Source of the DNA: Methylomonas sp. 11b
GTDB lineage: Bacteria; Pseudomonadota; Gammaproteobacteria; Methylococcales; Methylomonadaceae
Assembly (NCBI RefSeq): GCF_000515215.1
Contig: NZ_KI911557.1
Location: 4,397,741 to 4,461,740, forward strand
Reading direction: 5' to 3'
Length of the DNA: 64,000 nucleotides
Below are positions 1-9,673 of this stretch, one piece after another (within the stretch, counting starts at the first letter, position 1; each line of letters opens with the position of its first letter). The notes beneath the pieces were generated by a model. The model made no database searches. It saw only the letters and a program-made list of their open reading frames with translations, and was not told where the DNA came from. The position numbers were made by a program, and so were the translations under genes.

Positions 1-199
1 GACGTTATTGGATGTTATTATTCAAATTGGTCTGAACCAATATGCTGATGGCAATAGAGCCAGTGTTATCAGGGACGTGAATGGAGAATTGAAGCCTTTT
101 GGAGTAAGGATTGACGACCTGATTGATGATACAGATTTGTCAGCTAATGTCTTGATGATGCCTGGGGACATTTTAATTATTCCCGATGCGTATTTTTAG
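1..199 (+). CDS. Polysaccharide export protein (Wza/SLBB type), C-terminal fragment
   Basis: Only the last 65 or so codons are present; the reading frame is open to the window edge (frame beginning at base 2). The fragment has the end of an SLBB domain (LLDVIIQIG, then YADGNRASVIR) and finishes with the PGDILIIPDAYF type of tail seen in outer-membrane polysaccharide export lipoproteins. Such proteins form the Wza-like exit channel for exopolysaccharide. It lies 66 bases upstream of the chain-length determinant, which is its normal place in XrtA/PEP-CTERM exopolysaccharide loci. The assignment rests on the tail and the context; the signal peptide and the PES domain lie outside the window. Confidence 0.8.
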   Translation, partial: TLLDVIIQIGLNQYADGNRASVIRDVNGELKPFGVRIDDLIDDTDLSANVLMMPGDILIIPDAYF

Positions 200-265
200 G
201 TAGTTTGACTTTTTCTGTAGGTAGTATCCCCATTAATTTTAGATTGAAAACAACGGCTAGTTAAT

Positions 266-1813
266 ATGCAGCAAGATCTTTCCGAAGTTTATTTTTATTT
301 GAAAGGTACTTTAAAGTACAAGCGCCTCGCCATCGTTTTCGCTTTGGTTGTCTGTTCAGCTGCTTGGGCGTACATTTTTATGATGCCCGATAAATTTGAA
401 TCTAAAGCCAAAGTTCATATTGATTCAGCCACAGTGATTAGACCTCTCATGAGAGGGATGGTTATAGAGCCTGATATATCTGCGCTGATCAGAATAATTC
501 AGCAGCTAATGTTTACGAGACCTAATCTGGAAAAAATTGTTGCGCTATCTCAACTAAGTAGATCGCAGGATAGCTCAGGATCTGCTACGGAATTGATTGA
601 GAAACTCAAGAAAGACATAACAATTGCCGGAGGCAGAGGAGATATATTCGATATTGCGTATACTTCCCAAGATCCTGAAGTTGCGAAGAGTGTGGTCCAG
701 GCTGTTCTTACCGTGTTTTCAGAACAAACTGAGGGGAAGGCATTGGCTGACGCAAGTGATGCGCAACGTTTCATCGAACAGCAGATACGAGAATACGAGA
801 TTAGGCTGCAAGATGCTGAAAAAGCAAAAGAAGAATTCAAGCGCGCAAACATAGATTTACTCAACGGCTCAGATCAATTTCAGAGTTTGCAGAAAATGAA
901 GGAACAGTATTTAGATGCCAACACGGCTCTAGATCAAGCTATTTCTCGACGAAATGTATTAGCGGAGCAGGTTGCTGAGATCCAAGAGTCTGAAGAAGAC
1001 TGGGGGCTACCTACATCCACTCAGGAAGTATCTGCAGATAATGCAAGGATAGAATCGCTGAAAGATAAGCGCACTGAATTGTTGCTGAAATATACCGAGC
1101 GCCATCCAGAAATAATTGAAATTGATAAGTTGATTGAGACGCTGAAAACTCAAGAGAATCAAACTAAGGCGAGTCAGACACAAGCAAGCGGAGATATACA
1201 GGAAGGTCTTTCCGAAAGTATTGGGGCAGAGAAAATGGCGAATCCCTACGTTCAGGCGTTAAAAATGGGTTTTGACAATGCTCAGGCTGAAGTTGCTTCT
1301 AGTCAAACTTTAGTTGAATCAATTCGAAACAGGATAGCAAAACTTGAAGAAGGCTTGAATGAAAGATTGACCATAGAAACGGAAATGAAAAATCTTAACC
1401 GGGACTATGAAACGATAAGCGGTAAGTACGCTGAGTTACTTGATCGGCGTGAACAGGCTCACATTACCGAACGCGTTGACGACCAGACATCTCGTTTGAA
1501 ATTCAAAATTGCTGATCCCCCTAGTAAGCCCAACAAACCTAGTTCCCCTAATAGAAAATTATTTTACTCTTTCGCACTTTTGGTTGGGGTGATTTTAGGA
1601 TTCGGTGTCGCGTTTTTGGTTTATTTTATACGACCAGTGTTCATGTCAACAAGACAAGTAAGGATTGTGACCGGGCTACCATCCTTAGGTAGTGTGTCTC
1701 TTACCTCACAGGGCATAAGTCAGACTAATAATATTGACTGGTTACTTATTTCGACTTTTGCAATACTGCTAAGTGGCTATATCGGTATCATGATATTTGA
1801 GATACTAAAGTAA
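266..1813 (+). CDS. XrtA-type polysaccharide chain length determinant protein (Wzz/GNVR)
   Basis: This 515-residue inner-membrane protein probably sets polymer length and couples Wzy-type polymerisation to export. There is a short cytoplasmic N-terminus, a membrane segment near residues 21-39, a long charged and coiled-coil periplasmic region (about 150-400), a proline-rich segment (DPPSKPNKPSSPNRK) before a second membrane segment near 430-452, and a last hydrophobic stretch at the C-terminus. The Wzz domain, coiled coil and Pro-rich/TM2 order match the PEP-CTERM-locus subfamily of chain-length proteins. It has no kinase domain; the kinase is the separate next gene. The ATG is the first in frame and fits the start of the Wzz domain. 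Confidence 0.88.
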   Translation: MQQDLSEVYFYLKGTLKYKRLAIVFALVVCSAAWAYIFMMPDKFESKAKVHIDSATVIRPLMRGMVIEPDISALIRIIQQLMFTRPNLEKIVALSQLSRSQDSSGSATELIEKLKKDITIAGGRGDIFDIAYTSQDPEVAKSVVQAVLTVFSEQTEGKALADASDAQRFIEQQIREYEIRLQDAEKAKEEFKRANIDLLNGSDQFQSLQKMKEQYLDANTALDQAISRRNVLAEQVAEIQESEEDWGLPTSTQEVSADNARIESLKDKRTELLLKYTERHPEIIEIDKLIETLKTQENQTKASQTQASGDIQEGLSESIGAEKMANPYVQALKMGFDNAQAEVASSQTLVESIRNRIAKLEEGLNERLTIETEMKNLNRDYETISGKYAELLDRREQAHITERVDDQTSRLKFKIADPPSKPNKPSSPNRKLFYSFALLVGVILGFGVAFLVYFIRPVFMSTRQVRIVTGLPSLGSVSLTSQGISQTNNIDWLLISTFAILLSGYIGIMIFEILK

Positions 1814-1836
1814 AGTGGTATTAAACAGGTAAGCAT

Positions 1837-2736
1837 ATGAGCATTATAGAGAATGCGCTGAAAAAGGCAGGGAGCCAAGGGTTAGTTGTGGAAAATAATA
1901 GTCAAGAGTCGGCTATCACAAGTAAACCTGATCTGGGTGTCAGCGAAAGCAATTTAGAATCGGTTGGGTTGCGAGAATCTTCCCGCGCATTTTCGCCCGA
2001 GCAACAAGTTGTTGTTGATTGGGTTGGTTTGGCTGAAAATGGTTTTATAGATAATAATAATGCAAAGTCTCAGCTAGCTGAAGAGTTTAGGGTTATTAAG
2101 AGACCTTTGGTAAACAATATACAGGGCGCGGAAAATAATGGTATTAATCGTTCTAATTTAATTCTTATTTGCAGCAGTTTGCCTGGGGAAGGTAAAACAT
2201 TCGTTTCAATTAACTTGGCTTTGAGCATCGCTAACGAAAGAGATAAAAAAGTTTTGCTTATAGATGCCGATGTAGAAAAGCCAAGTATATCAAAACAATT
2301 GGGGATTAATAGCCCTCGTGGCTTAATAGAGTATCTAGAAGATGATAAAGTCACTTTTTCGGATATTTTACTAAAAACAGATCTTCCAAATCTTAGTTTA
2401 ATTACGGCGGGTAAAAGACATAAATACTCGACAGAGTTGTTATCAAGTCAACGGATGTATTTGTTTGCGGAAGAAGTGAGTCGGCGATACAAAGATCGAA
2501 TTGTTATTTTTGATTCGCCTCCGTTGTTAGTTGCTACTCAGGCCCAAATACTTGCAGAACTTGTAGGTCAAGTAGTGCTGGTGATCGCGGCGGAAGTAAC
2601 CCCTCAGAGCGTGGTTAATGAGTCGGTTGCGAAGCTTAGTAATTGCGATGTTGTTATGACCCTTCTGAACAAAACAAGAAAAGAGATAGATATATACGGT
2701 CACAATTATAGTTATGGGAAATATGGACATTTGTGA
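1837..2736 (+). CDS. XrtA-associated tyrosine autokinase (BY-kinase, CpsD/Wzc-like)
   Basis: This 299-residue cytoplasmic P-loop kinase is the partner of the upstream chain-length protein. Walker A (SSLPGEGKTFVS) lies near residue 110-122, Walker A' (LLIDADVEKP) near 141-150 and Walker B (IVIFDSPPLL) near 220. The last residues hold several tyrosines (IYGHNYSYGKYG), as expected for the autophosphorylated tail of bacterial tyrosine kinases. Cycles of tail phosphorylation normally control oligomerisation of the Wzz partner and hence polymer length. The N-terminal 80 residues are a linker without a recognisable domain. The 3' end overlaps the next gene, which implies translational coupling. Confidence 0.88.
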   Translation: MSIIENALKKAGSQGLVVENNSQESAITSKPDLGVSESNLESVGLRESSRAFSPEQQVVVDWVGLAENGFIDNNNAKSQLAEEFRVIKRPLVNNIQGAENNGINRSNLILICSSLPGEGKTFVSINLALSIANERDKKVLLIDADVEKPSISKQLGINSPRGLIEYLEDDKVTFSDILLKTDLPNLSLITAGKRHKYSTELLSSQRMYLFAEEVSRRYKDRIVIFDSPPLLVATQAQILAELVGQVVLVIAAEVTPQSVVNESVAKLSNCDVVMTLLNKTRKEIDIYGHNYSYGKYGHL

Positions 2737-4393
2737 CAGTAATCGTCTTTCCGGTTTATCTCTAGCCACTTTGCTTTCTGGTTTAAGTGTAGGCATGGTT
2801 TTACATTCTAGCGCTGCGAAAGCGCTTGATTGGAGATTTAGTCCAAGTTTATCGGCGAGTGAAATATTTTCTGATAATTTGACGCTTTCTGAAAATAACA
2901 AAAAAAGTGGCTTTGTAACTGAGATTAGTCCTGGAGTTTCGTTGTATGGAGATTCTCCTTGGAGTAATTTCAATTTAAATTATCGTATGCAAGGTCTCTA
3001 TAATGCGGGTGGTAGAGATGCTATAGATATAAATCATCAGCTTAATATGAATTCTTTGTATCAAGCCGTTCGTAACACTCTTTTTCTGGAAACTGCAAGT
3101 TCAATTAGTCAACAAAATATTAGTAATTCGTTTGTTACGACCGATAATATTTCTGGGAACGGTGGTCGGACTGAAGTAAAGACATTTAGTGTTTCACCCT
3201 ATTGGACACCTCGTTTTGGCCAGTTTGCAACGGGTTTAGCTAAAGTCGGTTATAGTAAATCTTCCTTTGAGAATTTGAATGGGTCTTCAGTCACACCGCA
3301 GTTGTCTAGTTTAGTGTCTGATTCAGATACTATTACGCGTCAGGCTAGATTGTCCAGCGGCAGTTACTTTAATAGAGTTAACTGGGGATTGAACTATTCG
3401 TCCCAAGAGCAAAGTAGGGCTGCCGGACAAGATGTTCGATTTGAACAATACCAAGGTAATGCCCGATATTATATCAATAATAAATTCAACCTTTTTGGAC
3501 AGGTAGGGTTTGAAAATAACGATTTTCAAACCTCGACGAACAGCATAAGTAATGGTTTTTTTTATACGGTTGGCGGGCAATGGACGCCAAGCAAGTGGTA
3601 TTCACTTGAGGTTGGTATCGGTAATAACAAGCATGCTACATTGCAATTTAATCCATCGGAAAATCTTAGTTCGACCATTACGTATCGTAATAAAGATGTT
3701 GGGTTAAACACTGGCGATTCTTGGGATGCAAATTTTAACTATCGAGCTAAGCAGCTGACTATTGGATTTAATTATTCCCAAGAGACAACGACGCTGCAAC
3801 AATTGTTCGCCGAGCAGGGTTTTTTCCTTCGGGATGCTTCGGGCAGTTTAACTCAGGTGGTAAATACTCAAGATTTAGTTTCACGGGGAATTCTAACCCC
3901 TGGTCCGACTGATCCTGTTACCGGACGATCGTCGTTGATTCCAGGGCCCAATTTTAACAATACCCAGCTAGTTTTGAATCCGTTTGATTTGGTAAATGAC
4001 GTGATTATTAGAAAGCGTGGAAACCTTTCTTTTTCCTACCAAACCGGTAAGAGCAGTTATACCGCTTCGGTATTTAATGAACGTAGAACATACGAAGCTC
4101 GTTCAGGAGAGGACATGTCATACGGCGTTACGGGCAGTTGGCAATGGCAGTTTACTCCGAGAATGGACCTTTATCTACGTCCTTCTTGGCAACATACGGA
4201 TGGCGAATTGTCCAGTAATTCTCGATATGATGTCGCTTTGGGTGTAAGTAGGGGCGTTCCAATTAATCTGGGACGGCCTTTATTAATGGATACCAGGCTC
4301 GAGTTTCGACATATCAATCAAATATCTAATTCCTCTCAATTTGATGGTTATGTTGAGAACCGGGCGACAGCTAATTTTAACGTACGATTCTAA
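2714..4393 (+). CDS. PEP-CTERM system-associated outer-membrane protein (TIGR03016-like)
   Basis: A 559-residue secreted protein, probably an outer-membrane beta-barrel. The N-terminus has a hydrophobic export signal (LATLLSGLSVGMVLHSSAAKA) after a short polar leader; either the first ATG or the one three codons later (2723) could be used. The remainder is rich in alternating aromatic and polar strands, Asn and Ser, and ends in a strand with terminal Phe (ATANFNVRF), the usual barrel insertion signal. Its place between the tyrosine kinase and the ATPase is that of the TIGR03016 family in XrtA exopolysaccharide loci. The exact function of that family is not known; a role in outer-membrane passage of the polymer is inferred. 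Confidence 0.8.
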   Translation: MGNMDICDSNRLSGLSLATLLSGLSVGMVLHSSAAKALDWRFSPSLSASEIFSDNLTLSENNKKSGFVTEISPGVSLYGDSPWSNFNLNYRMQGLYNAGGRDAIDINHQLNMNSLYQAVRNTLFLETASSISQQNISNSFVTTDNISGNGGRTEVKTFSVSPYWTPRFGQFATGLAKVGYSKSSFENLNGSSVTPQLSSLVSDSDTITRQARLSSGSYFNRVNWGLNYSSQEQSRAAGQDVRFEQYQGNARYYINNKFNLFGQVGFENNDFQTSTNSISNGFFYTVGGQWTPSKWYSLEVGIGNNKHATLQFNPSENLSSTITYRNKDVGLNTGDSWDANFNYRAKQLTIGFNYSQETTTLQQLFAEQGFFLRDASGSLTQVVNTQDLVSRGILTPGPTDPVTGRSSLIPGPNFNNTQLVLNPFDLVNDVIIRKRGNLSFSYQTGKSSYTASVFNERRTYEARSGEDMSYGVTGSWQWQFTPRMDLYLRPSWQHTDGELSSNSRYDVALGVSRGVPINLGRPLLMDTRLEFRHINQISNSSQFDGYVENRATANFNVRF

Positions 4394-4404
4394 ACAGAAA
4401 ATAC

Positions 4405-5439
4405 ATGTACGACGGATTTTATAATCTCACCCAAAAGCCTTTTCAGCTTAGCGCTGATCCAGATTTTTTTTTCCAAAGCTCTGTACATAAACGTGCTTTA
4501 GCTTATATGCATTACGGCTTGACGCAGGGTGAGGGCTTTGTTCTCGTTATAGGCTCGCCTGGCACGGGTAAAACTATGCTGGTAAAGAGTTTGATAAAAA
4601 ATTTGAACAAAGAGAAGTTGTTAATTGGGGTGATGATGACTTCTCAAGTGGGTCCCGAAGACACCTTGAGGATGGCGGCATCGACATTTGGTTTTTCATT
4701 TTCTCTGACGGATAAGGCCAGTTTATTATCTGGGTTTGAAAAGTTTATCGCTGAAAAAGCCAGAGAAGGAAGGCGATTGCTTTTAATCGTCGATGAAGCT
4801 CAGAATTTGCCAAAACAATCCTTGGAAGAATTGCGTATGCTTACCAATTTGGATGTTAATGGCAATCCTGTTTTTCAGGTGTTTTTGATTGGGCAACCCG
4901 AATTGAAACGCACCATTTACTCTGCGGATATGGAGCAGCTAAAGCAGCGCATTGTCTCTACATTTCAGCTTGATCCGTTGGATTTGGAAGAGACCAAAGA
5001 ATATATACTTTTTAGGTTGCAAACTGCTGGTTGGTCTGGGACTCCTGAGTTTACGCCAAGTGTTTTTGAGGCTATTCACGAGTTTAGTGGAGGTATTCCT
5101 AGACGCATTAATTCCTTGTGTGACCGTCTGCTGTTGTTCGGTTATTTGGAAGAGTTGAAGCTGTTGGACGAACAGGCAGTAACTAAAGTTATCGTCGAGG
5201 TTAAGGAAGAAATGTTGCTCGAGGTTGCTGACGAGGAGTATGAGAGTTCCATGCCTCCGTTACATCGTTTCAGTGGTGCTGATTCAGAGTCTCTCGAGCA
5301 TCGGATTGCCAGACTCGAAGATCTTGTCACCAATCTTAGAAACAGTCTGAATAAAGAAAAAGCGCTGCTTAGAAAAGCTATTTTGCTGCAATTGGATATG
5401 GATGCAGTTTACAGCGATACAACAACCTCCCTGGATTAA
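4405..5439 (+). CDS. XrtA-associated AAA ATPase (ExeA/GspA-like)
   Basis: This 344-residue ATPase starts with the YDGFYNLTQKPF type of N-terminus typical of the GspA/ExeA-like family. Walker A (GSPGTGKTMLVK) lies near residues 49-60 and Walker B (LLLIVDEAQNL) near 125-135, followed by a sensor-type segment (GQPELKR) and an arginine-rich GGIPRRINSLCDR motif. The last 80 residues are acidic and form a predicted coiled coil (ESLEHRIARLEDLVTNL). It is known as a fixed member of XrtA exopolysaccharide loci; by analogy with ExeA it may help place or drive an envelope assembly, but this is inference. Confidence 0.85.
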   Translation: MYDGFYNLTQKPFQLSADPDFFFQSSVHKRALAYMHYGLTQGEGFVLVIGSPGTGKTMLVKSLIKNLNKEKLLIGVMMTSQVGPEDTLRMAASTFGFSFSLTDKASLLSGFEKFIAEKAREGRRLLLIVDEAQNLPKQSLEELRMLTNLDVNGNPVFQVFLIGQPELKRTIYSADMEQLKQRIVSTFQLDPLDLEETKEYILFRLQTAGWSGTPEFTPSVFEAIHEFSGGIPRRINSLCDRLLLFGYLEELKLLDEQAVTKVIVEVKEEMLLEVADEEYESSMPPLHRFSGADSESLEHRIARLEDLVTNLRNSLNKEKALLRKAILLQLDMDAVYSDTTTSLD

Positions 5440-5444
5440 CAAAA

Positions 5445-6572
5445 ATGTTCCCTAAAGTCTTGGTTTGCGTGGTTGGCGCGCGACCTAATTTCATGAAAAT
5501 GGCGCCAATTATTAGGCAGTTACAAGCAGTTAGGCATTTGGTGACACCTTATTTGGTGCATACCGGTCAGCATTACGACCAAGCCATGAAAGATACTTTT
5601 TTCCAACAGCTCGGTATTCCTGAACCTGACAAAGATTTGGGTGTTGGATCCGGCAGTCATGCAATGCAGACTGCAAATGTCATGTTGCGGTTTGAGCCGG
5701 TTTTGGATGAGGTTAAGCCTTTTGCCGTGTTGGTAGTGGGTGATGTCAATTCAACCATCGCCTGCGGGTTGGTCGCAGTTAAAAAAAATATTCCATTGAT
5801 CCATGTTGAAGCCGGTTTGAGAAGTTATGATCGGCAAATGCCGGAAGAGATTAACCGGATTTTGACAGACCAAATCTCAGACCTGCTATTCACCACGGAA
5901 CGTGCGGCGGCGGACAATTTGATTAAGGAAGGTATTGCCGAACAGCGGATATGCTTTACCGGTAATGTGATGATCGACACGCTTCTGGCTAACTGCCAAC
6001 AAGCCTCTTCTTTGGCGGAAACATTGCTGCGATACGGTTCTAAGCAGGTTGTTTCGGAAAAAGCTTATGCCTTGTTAACGCTACACAGGCCTTCTAATGT
6101 TGACGACCCCGAAACACTGGCGCGCTTGGTTCGGGTGGTAGGGGATATCAGTGAAAAACTCCCGGTGATATTTCCGGTCCACCCACGTACACAGCAAAAA
6201 ATTGTGGAAGCGGGTTTGCTGCAAATATTGCCGCAACAGAGGGTGATTATGTTGCCTCCGGTGGCATATTTGGAAATGCTCGGTTTGATGCAATCCGCCC
6301 AATTGGTTTTGACTGACTCCGGTGGTTTACAGGAAGAAACCACCGCATTGGGTGTACCTTGTGTGACTTTGCGGGAAAATACCGAAAGGCCGATCACGAT
6401 CACCGAGGGTACTAATACTATTGTGGGAACTGATCGGGCTAAAATCATGCAATGCGTTGATGATATTTTGCTCACTGGTGGTAAAAGTGGCCGAGTCCCG
6501 GAATATTGGGATGGTAAAGCCGCTGGTCGCATCGTCGATGAAATTGTGCGTCGTTATGAGTTGGCAGGGTAA
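5445..6572 (+). CDS. wecB: Non-hydrolysing UDP-N-acetylglucosamine 2-epimerase
   Basis: A 375-residue enzyme interconverting UDP-GlcNAc and UDP-ManNAc, supplying ManNAc or ManNAcA for the exopolysaccharide. Family motifs are visible in order: VVGARPNFMKMAP at the N-terminus, HTGQHYD, VVGDVNST, HVEAGLRS, LTLHRPSNVD and DSGGLQEET, with the catalytic Asp, Glu and His positions of the family present. Length is normal for the family. It begins 5 bases after the ATPase gene, consistent with one operon. Confidence 0.93.
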   Translation: MFPKVLVCVVGARPNFMKMAPIIRQLQAVRHLVTPYLVHTGQHYDQAMKDTFFQQLGIPEPDKDLGVGSGSHAMQTANVMLRFEPVLDEVKPFAVLVVGDVNSTIACGLVAVKKNIPLIHVEAGLRSYDRQMPEEINRILTDQISDLLFTTERAAADNLIKEGIAEQRICFTGNVMIDTLLANCQQASSLAETLLRYGSKQVVSEKAYALLTLHRPSNVDDPETLARLVRVVGDISEKLPVIFPVHPRTQQKIVEAGLLQILPQQRVIMLPPVAYLEMLGLMQSAQLVLTDSGGLQEETTALGVPCVTLRENTERPITITEGTNTIVGTDRAKIMQCVDDILLTGGKSGRVPEYWDGKAAGRIVDEIVRRYELAG

Positions 6573-6578
6573 GGCTAT

Positions 6579-7442
6579 ATGAATTTGCCTGTACGGGTTA
6601 ATGCCATGACGGTCGATGTCGAGGATTATTTTCAGGTCTCGGCTTTTGAGGCGAATATTCAGCGTAGTCAGTGGGATGCTCTGCCGCACCGGGTAGAACA
6701 GAATACCCAGAGGATTTTGGATTTATTTGCGCAACATCAGGTAAAAGCCACTTTTTTTACCTTGGGCTGGGTAGCCGAACGTTATCCGCAGCTGGTTCGG
6801 CGGATTGTCGATGAAGGGCACGAACTCGCTTCGCACGGTTATCAACATACCCGCGTAACCGAACAAACACCGGAACAGTTCCGGGAAGATCTTAGAATTA
6901 GCCGGCAGATTCTCGAAGACATCGGCGGTGAGCCAATTGTGGGTTATCGCGCCGCTAGCTATTCGATAGGCGCTAAGAATCTCTGGGCGCTTCAGGTATT
7001 GGAAGACGAGGGCTTTCAGTACAGTTCCAGTATATATCCTGTAAAACACGATTTATACGGTATGCCGAGCGCTCCCCGCTTCGCCTACAGGCCGGATAAC
7101 GCACCCAAACTTTTAGAAATACCGATTACTACTTTGAAAATCCTGGATCGTAATGTCCCCTGCGGTGGCGGTGGATTTTTTCGATTGTATCCCTATCAGT
7201 TTTCGAAGTGGGCTTACAGCCACCTCAATAAACACGAAAATCAGTCTGGAATTTTTTATTTTCACCCTTGGGAAATAGATCCTGAACAGCCGCGGCAACA
7301 TGATCTATCGTTTAAAACTCGTTTCAGACATTATTTGAATCTGGGTCGAATGCAAAATCGCCTTAACAGTTTACTGTCCGATTTTGCTTGGGACACCATG
7401 CAGAATGTGTTTCTAAGCAAACAAACAGACAAATCATCATAG
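6579..7442 (+). CDS. XrtA-type polysaccharide deacetylase (NodB homology, DUF3473)
   Basis: This 287-residue protein is a CE4-type deacetylase that probably removes N-acetyl groups from the nascent exopolysaccharide. The N-terminus has the catalytic Asp motif (AMTVDVEDYFQVSAF) and, near residue 85-93, the metal-binding motif SHGYQH; the R-A-A-S-Y motif near 125 is also present. A C-terminal extension includes FYFHPWEIDPEQPR, typical of the DUF3473 region of PEP-CTERM-locus deacetylases. There is no signal peptide, so it acts in the cytoplasm or on the inner membrane. It starts 6 bases after wecB. Confidence 0.9.
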   Translation: MNLPVRVNAMTVDVEDYFQVSAFEANIQRSQWDALPHRVEQNTQRILDLFAQHQVKATFFTLGWVAERYPQLVRRIVDEGHELASHGYQHTRVTEQTPEQFREDLRISRQILEDIGGEPIVGYRAASYSIGAKNLWALQVLEDEGFQYSSSIYPVKHDLYGMPSAPRFAYRPDNAPKLLEIPITTLKILDRNVPCGGGGFFRLYPYQFSKWAYSHLNKHENQSGIFYFHPWEIDPEQPRQHDLSFKTRFRHYLNLGRMQNRLNSLLSDFAWDTMQNVFLSKQTDKSS

Positions 7443-7448
7443 TTAGTC

Positions 7449-8468
7449 ATGATCAAATTACTTGAGCCAGCCCAAAGAGAGCGTTGGGATCACTATGTCA
7501 TGGCTGCGGCCGATGGCAGCTTTTTTCATTTATCAGCTTGGCAGCAGGTAATTAAACAAGCCTTCGGCCACGATACTTACTATTTCTACGCAGAACAAGG
7601 TGGCGAAATCACCGGTATTTTGCCTTTGACCCATGTCAATAGCTTGTTATTTGGCAATTCTTTGGTGTCAAACGCGTTTTGTGTTTATGGCGGAATTGTC
7701 GCGAGCAATGATGAAGCCTTCGCAGCGTTGCAAACCAAAGCCCAAGAACTGGCCAGGGAATTGGGCGTGGATAGTCTGGAAATGAGAAATCGGCAACAGA
7801 AGCATCCTGATTGGCCGCATAAAGAACTCTATGTCACGTTTAGAAAAGAACTCGATCCAGACGTTGAAAAAAATCTAAATGCAATCCCACGCAAGCAGCG
7901 GGCTATGGTGCGGGCTGGCATCAAAGCCGGTCTTACAAGTGTCATAGACGACAATGTCGAACGTCTATACCGCGCCTATTCTGAAAGTGTCAGGAACCTG
8001 GGCACCCCGGTATTTCCGAAAAAATATTTTCAAATTTTGCAGGATGTATTCGGCGAGCGTTGCGAGGTGCTAACGATAGAGCACGAAAGTCAGCTGGTCG
8101 CCAGTGTGATGAGTTTTTATTTTAAGGACGAGGTTTTGCCTTATTACGGCGGCGGCACCGACGCGGCCCGTGATTTGAAAGGCAACGATTTCATGTATTG
8201 GGAAGTGATGCGGCGTGCGGTGGAAAAGGGATGCCGGGTTTTCGATTACGGTCGCAGTAAAGTTGGCACAGGCTCTTATCGCTTTAAAAAGCACTGGGGT
8301 TTCGAACCGGAACCTCTCTATTACGAGGTTGATTTGGTTAAAGCGAAACAAATACCCGAAATCAATCCGCTCAATCCTAAATACCGCTTGTTTATTGCGG
8401 CTTGGAAGCGCTTGCCTTTGCCGGTTAGTCAGCTGGTCGGCCCTTGGCTTGCCAAGGACTTAGGCTAA
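7449..8468 (+). CDS. FemAB-family XrtA/PEP-CTERM-associated acyltransferase
   Basis: A 339-residue protein of the FemAB/GNAT fold. Recognisable features are the N-terminal WDHYVMAAADGSFFHLSAW segment, a central IPRKQRAMVRAGIKAGL motif and a C-terminal second GNAT half (DYGRSKVGTGSYRFKKHW). In peptidoglycan FemAB proteins the fold moves aminoacyl groups from tRNA; in XrtA loci the acyl donor and acceptor are unknown, and modification of an amino sugar freed by the upstream deacetylase is a reasonable inference. Its stop codon overlaps the next start (TAATG). Confidence 0.85.
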   Translation: MIKLLEPAQRERWDHYVMAAADGSFFHLSAWQQVIKQAFGHDTYYFYAEQGGEITGILPLTHVNSLLFGNSLVSNAFCVYGGIVASNDEAFAALQTKAQELARELGVDSLEMRNRQQKHPDWPHKELYVTFRKELDPDVEKNLNAIPRKQRAMVRAGIKAGLTSVIDDNVERLYRAYSESVRNLGTPVFPKKYFQILQDVFGERCEVLTIEHESQLVASVMSFYFKDEVLPYYGGGTDAARDLKGNDFMYWEVMRRAVEKGCRVFDYGRSKVGTGSYRFKKHWGFEPEPLYYEVDLVKAKQIPEINPLNPKYRLFIAAWKRLPLPVSQLVGPWLAKDLG

Positions 8469-9673
8469 TGGAAAAGCCTAAATTACTTTACTTAGTCCAT
8501 CGTATTCCTTATCCACCTAATAAGGGCGATAAAATTCGTTCTTTTCATTTTTTGCTCGCTTTGGCGGTCGAATACCGGATATTCCTCGGTACCTTTATCG
8601 ATGACCCTGATGATAAGCAACATATCGACGCCTTAAAGTCTTTCTGTGCAGATACTCGCTGTATCGAATTAAATCCGAAGATAGGTAAAATTAAAAGTTT
8701 GATAGGCTTGCTGAATGGAGAAGCCTTGAGTTTGCCGTATTACCGTAACCGCGAATTGCAGGAATGGGTAGATAAGACTATCCACGAACAGGGTGTCGAG
8801 CGGGTAATGATCTTTTCGTCGCCAATGGCGCAATATGTTGAGAAATATACAAACTTGCACTGGGTGGCCGATTTTGTCGATGTCGATTCCGACAAGTGGC
8901 GGCAATATGCGCTTAGTAAGCATTGGCCCGCAAGTTGGATCTATCGGCGAGAAGCCGAGAAATTGTTGACTTATGAGCGCCGTATCGCCGGTAGGGCCGA
9001 TGCGACAATATTCGTATCCGAACAAGAAGCAGGTTTGTTCAAAACGTTGGCGCCTGAATCGGCAAGCAAAATTGGTTTTGTAAACAACGGAGTGGATACG
9101 GATAGGTTCGATCCGGATTTGTCATGGCAAATGCCCTTCCCGGCCAAGCAGCGGGCTGTAGTTTTCACGGGAGCGATGGATTATTGGGCCAATGTTGATG
9201 CGGTCAAATGGTTTGCCGAGCAGGTGTTCCCTATTATTAAAAACCGCCTGCCTGACGTATATTTTTACATAGTGGGTTCCAAGCCTGCCAAAGAAGTGTT
9301 GCAACTGGCGGATAAAGATCCCGCCGTAGTTGTGACCGGTCGGGTTGACGATGTCAGGCCCTATGTTGCTTACGCGGACGTTGTCGTTGCGCCTTTACGG
9401 ATCGCCAGAGGCATTCAAAACAAAGTCCTGGAAGCCATGGCGATGGCCAAGCCGATAGTGGCTACCTCGGCGGCTATGGAAGGCATTCCGGGCGGGGCGA
9501 ATTTGGAAGTGGCGATAGCCGACGCTCCGGAAGACTTTGCCAACCAAGTTTTACGGTTTTTGGAGCAGCCGGTCGAATCCGCTAACGTCAATCGCCGCTA
9601 TGTAGAAAGCGATTTCAGTTGGGAGCAAAACGGCCAACGCTTGTGCCGATTGTTAGAGGGCGAGTCTGCTTAA
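8468..9673 (+). CDS. XrtA-type glycosyltransferase (TIGR03087-like, GT4)
   Basis: A 401-residue GT-B glycosyltransferase. The ATG overlapping the upstream stop is preferred over a start 24 bases earlier, because it gives the family-type N-terminus MEKPKLLYLVHRIPYPPNKG. The N-terminal domain contains the PPNKGDKIRSFHF donor-fold loop. The C-terminal domain has VFTGAMDYWANVDAV and the E-x7-E type nucleotide-sugar motif region (RIARGIQNKVLEAMAMAKP). It lies in the place of the TIGR03087 transferase of XrtA loci. The sugar transferred is unknown. Confidence 0.87.
   Translation: MEKPKLLYLVHRIPYPPNKGDKIRSFHFLLALAVEYRIFLGTFIDDPDDKQHIDALKSFCADTRCIELNPKIGKIKSLIGLLNGEALSLPYYRNRELQEWVDKTIHEQGVERVMIFSSPMAQYVEKYTNLHWVADFVDVDSDKWRQYALSKHWPASWIYRREAEKLLTYERRIAGRADATIFVSEQEAGLFKTLAPESASKIGFVNNGVDTDRFDPDLSWQMPFPAKQRAVVFTGAMDYWANVDAVKWFAEQVFPIIKNRLPDVYFYIVGSKPAKEVLQLADKDPAVVVTGRVDDVRPYVAYADVVVAPLRIARGIQNKVLEAMAMAKPIVATSAAMEGIPGGANLEVAIADAPEDFANQVLRFLEQPVESANVNRRYVESDFSWEQNGQRLCRLLEGESA

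Noticed and set aside
550..864. Minus-strand open frame of about 100 codons
   Set aside because: It lies wholly inside the chain-length determinant gene on the other strand and has no family resemblance.
2527..2973. Minus-strand frame overlapping the kinase/outer membrane gene junction
   Set aside because: It overlaps two well supported genes and shows no family pattern.
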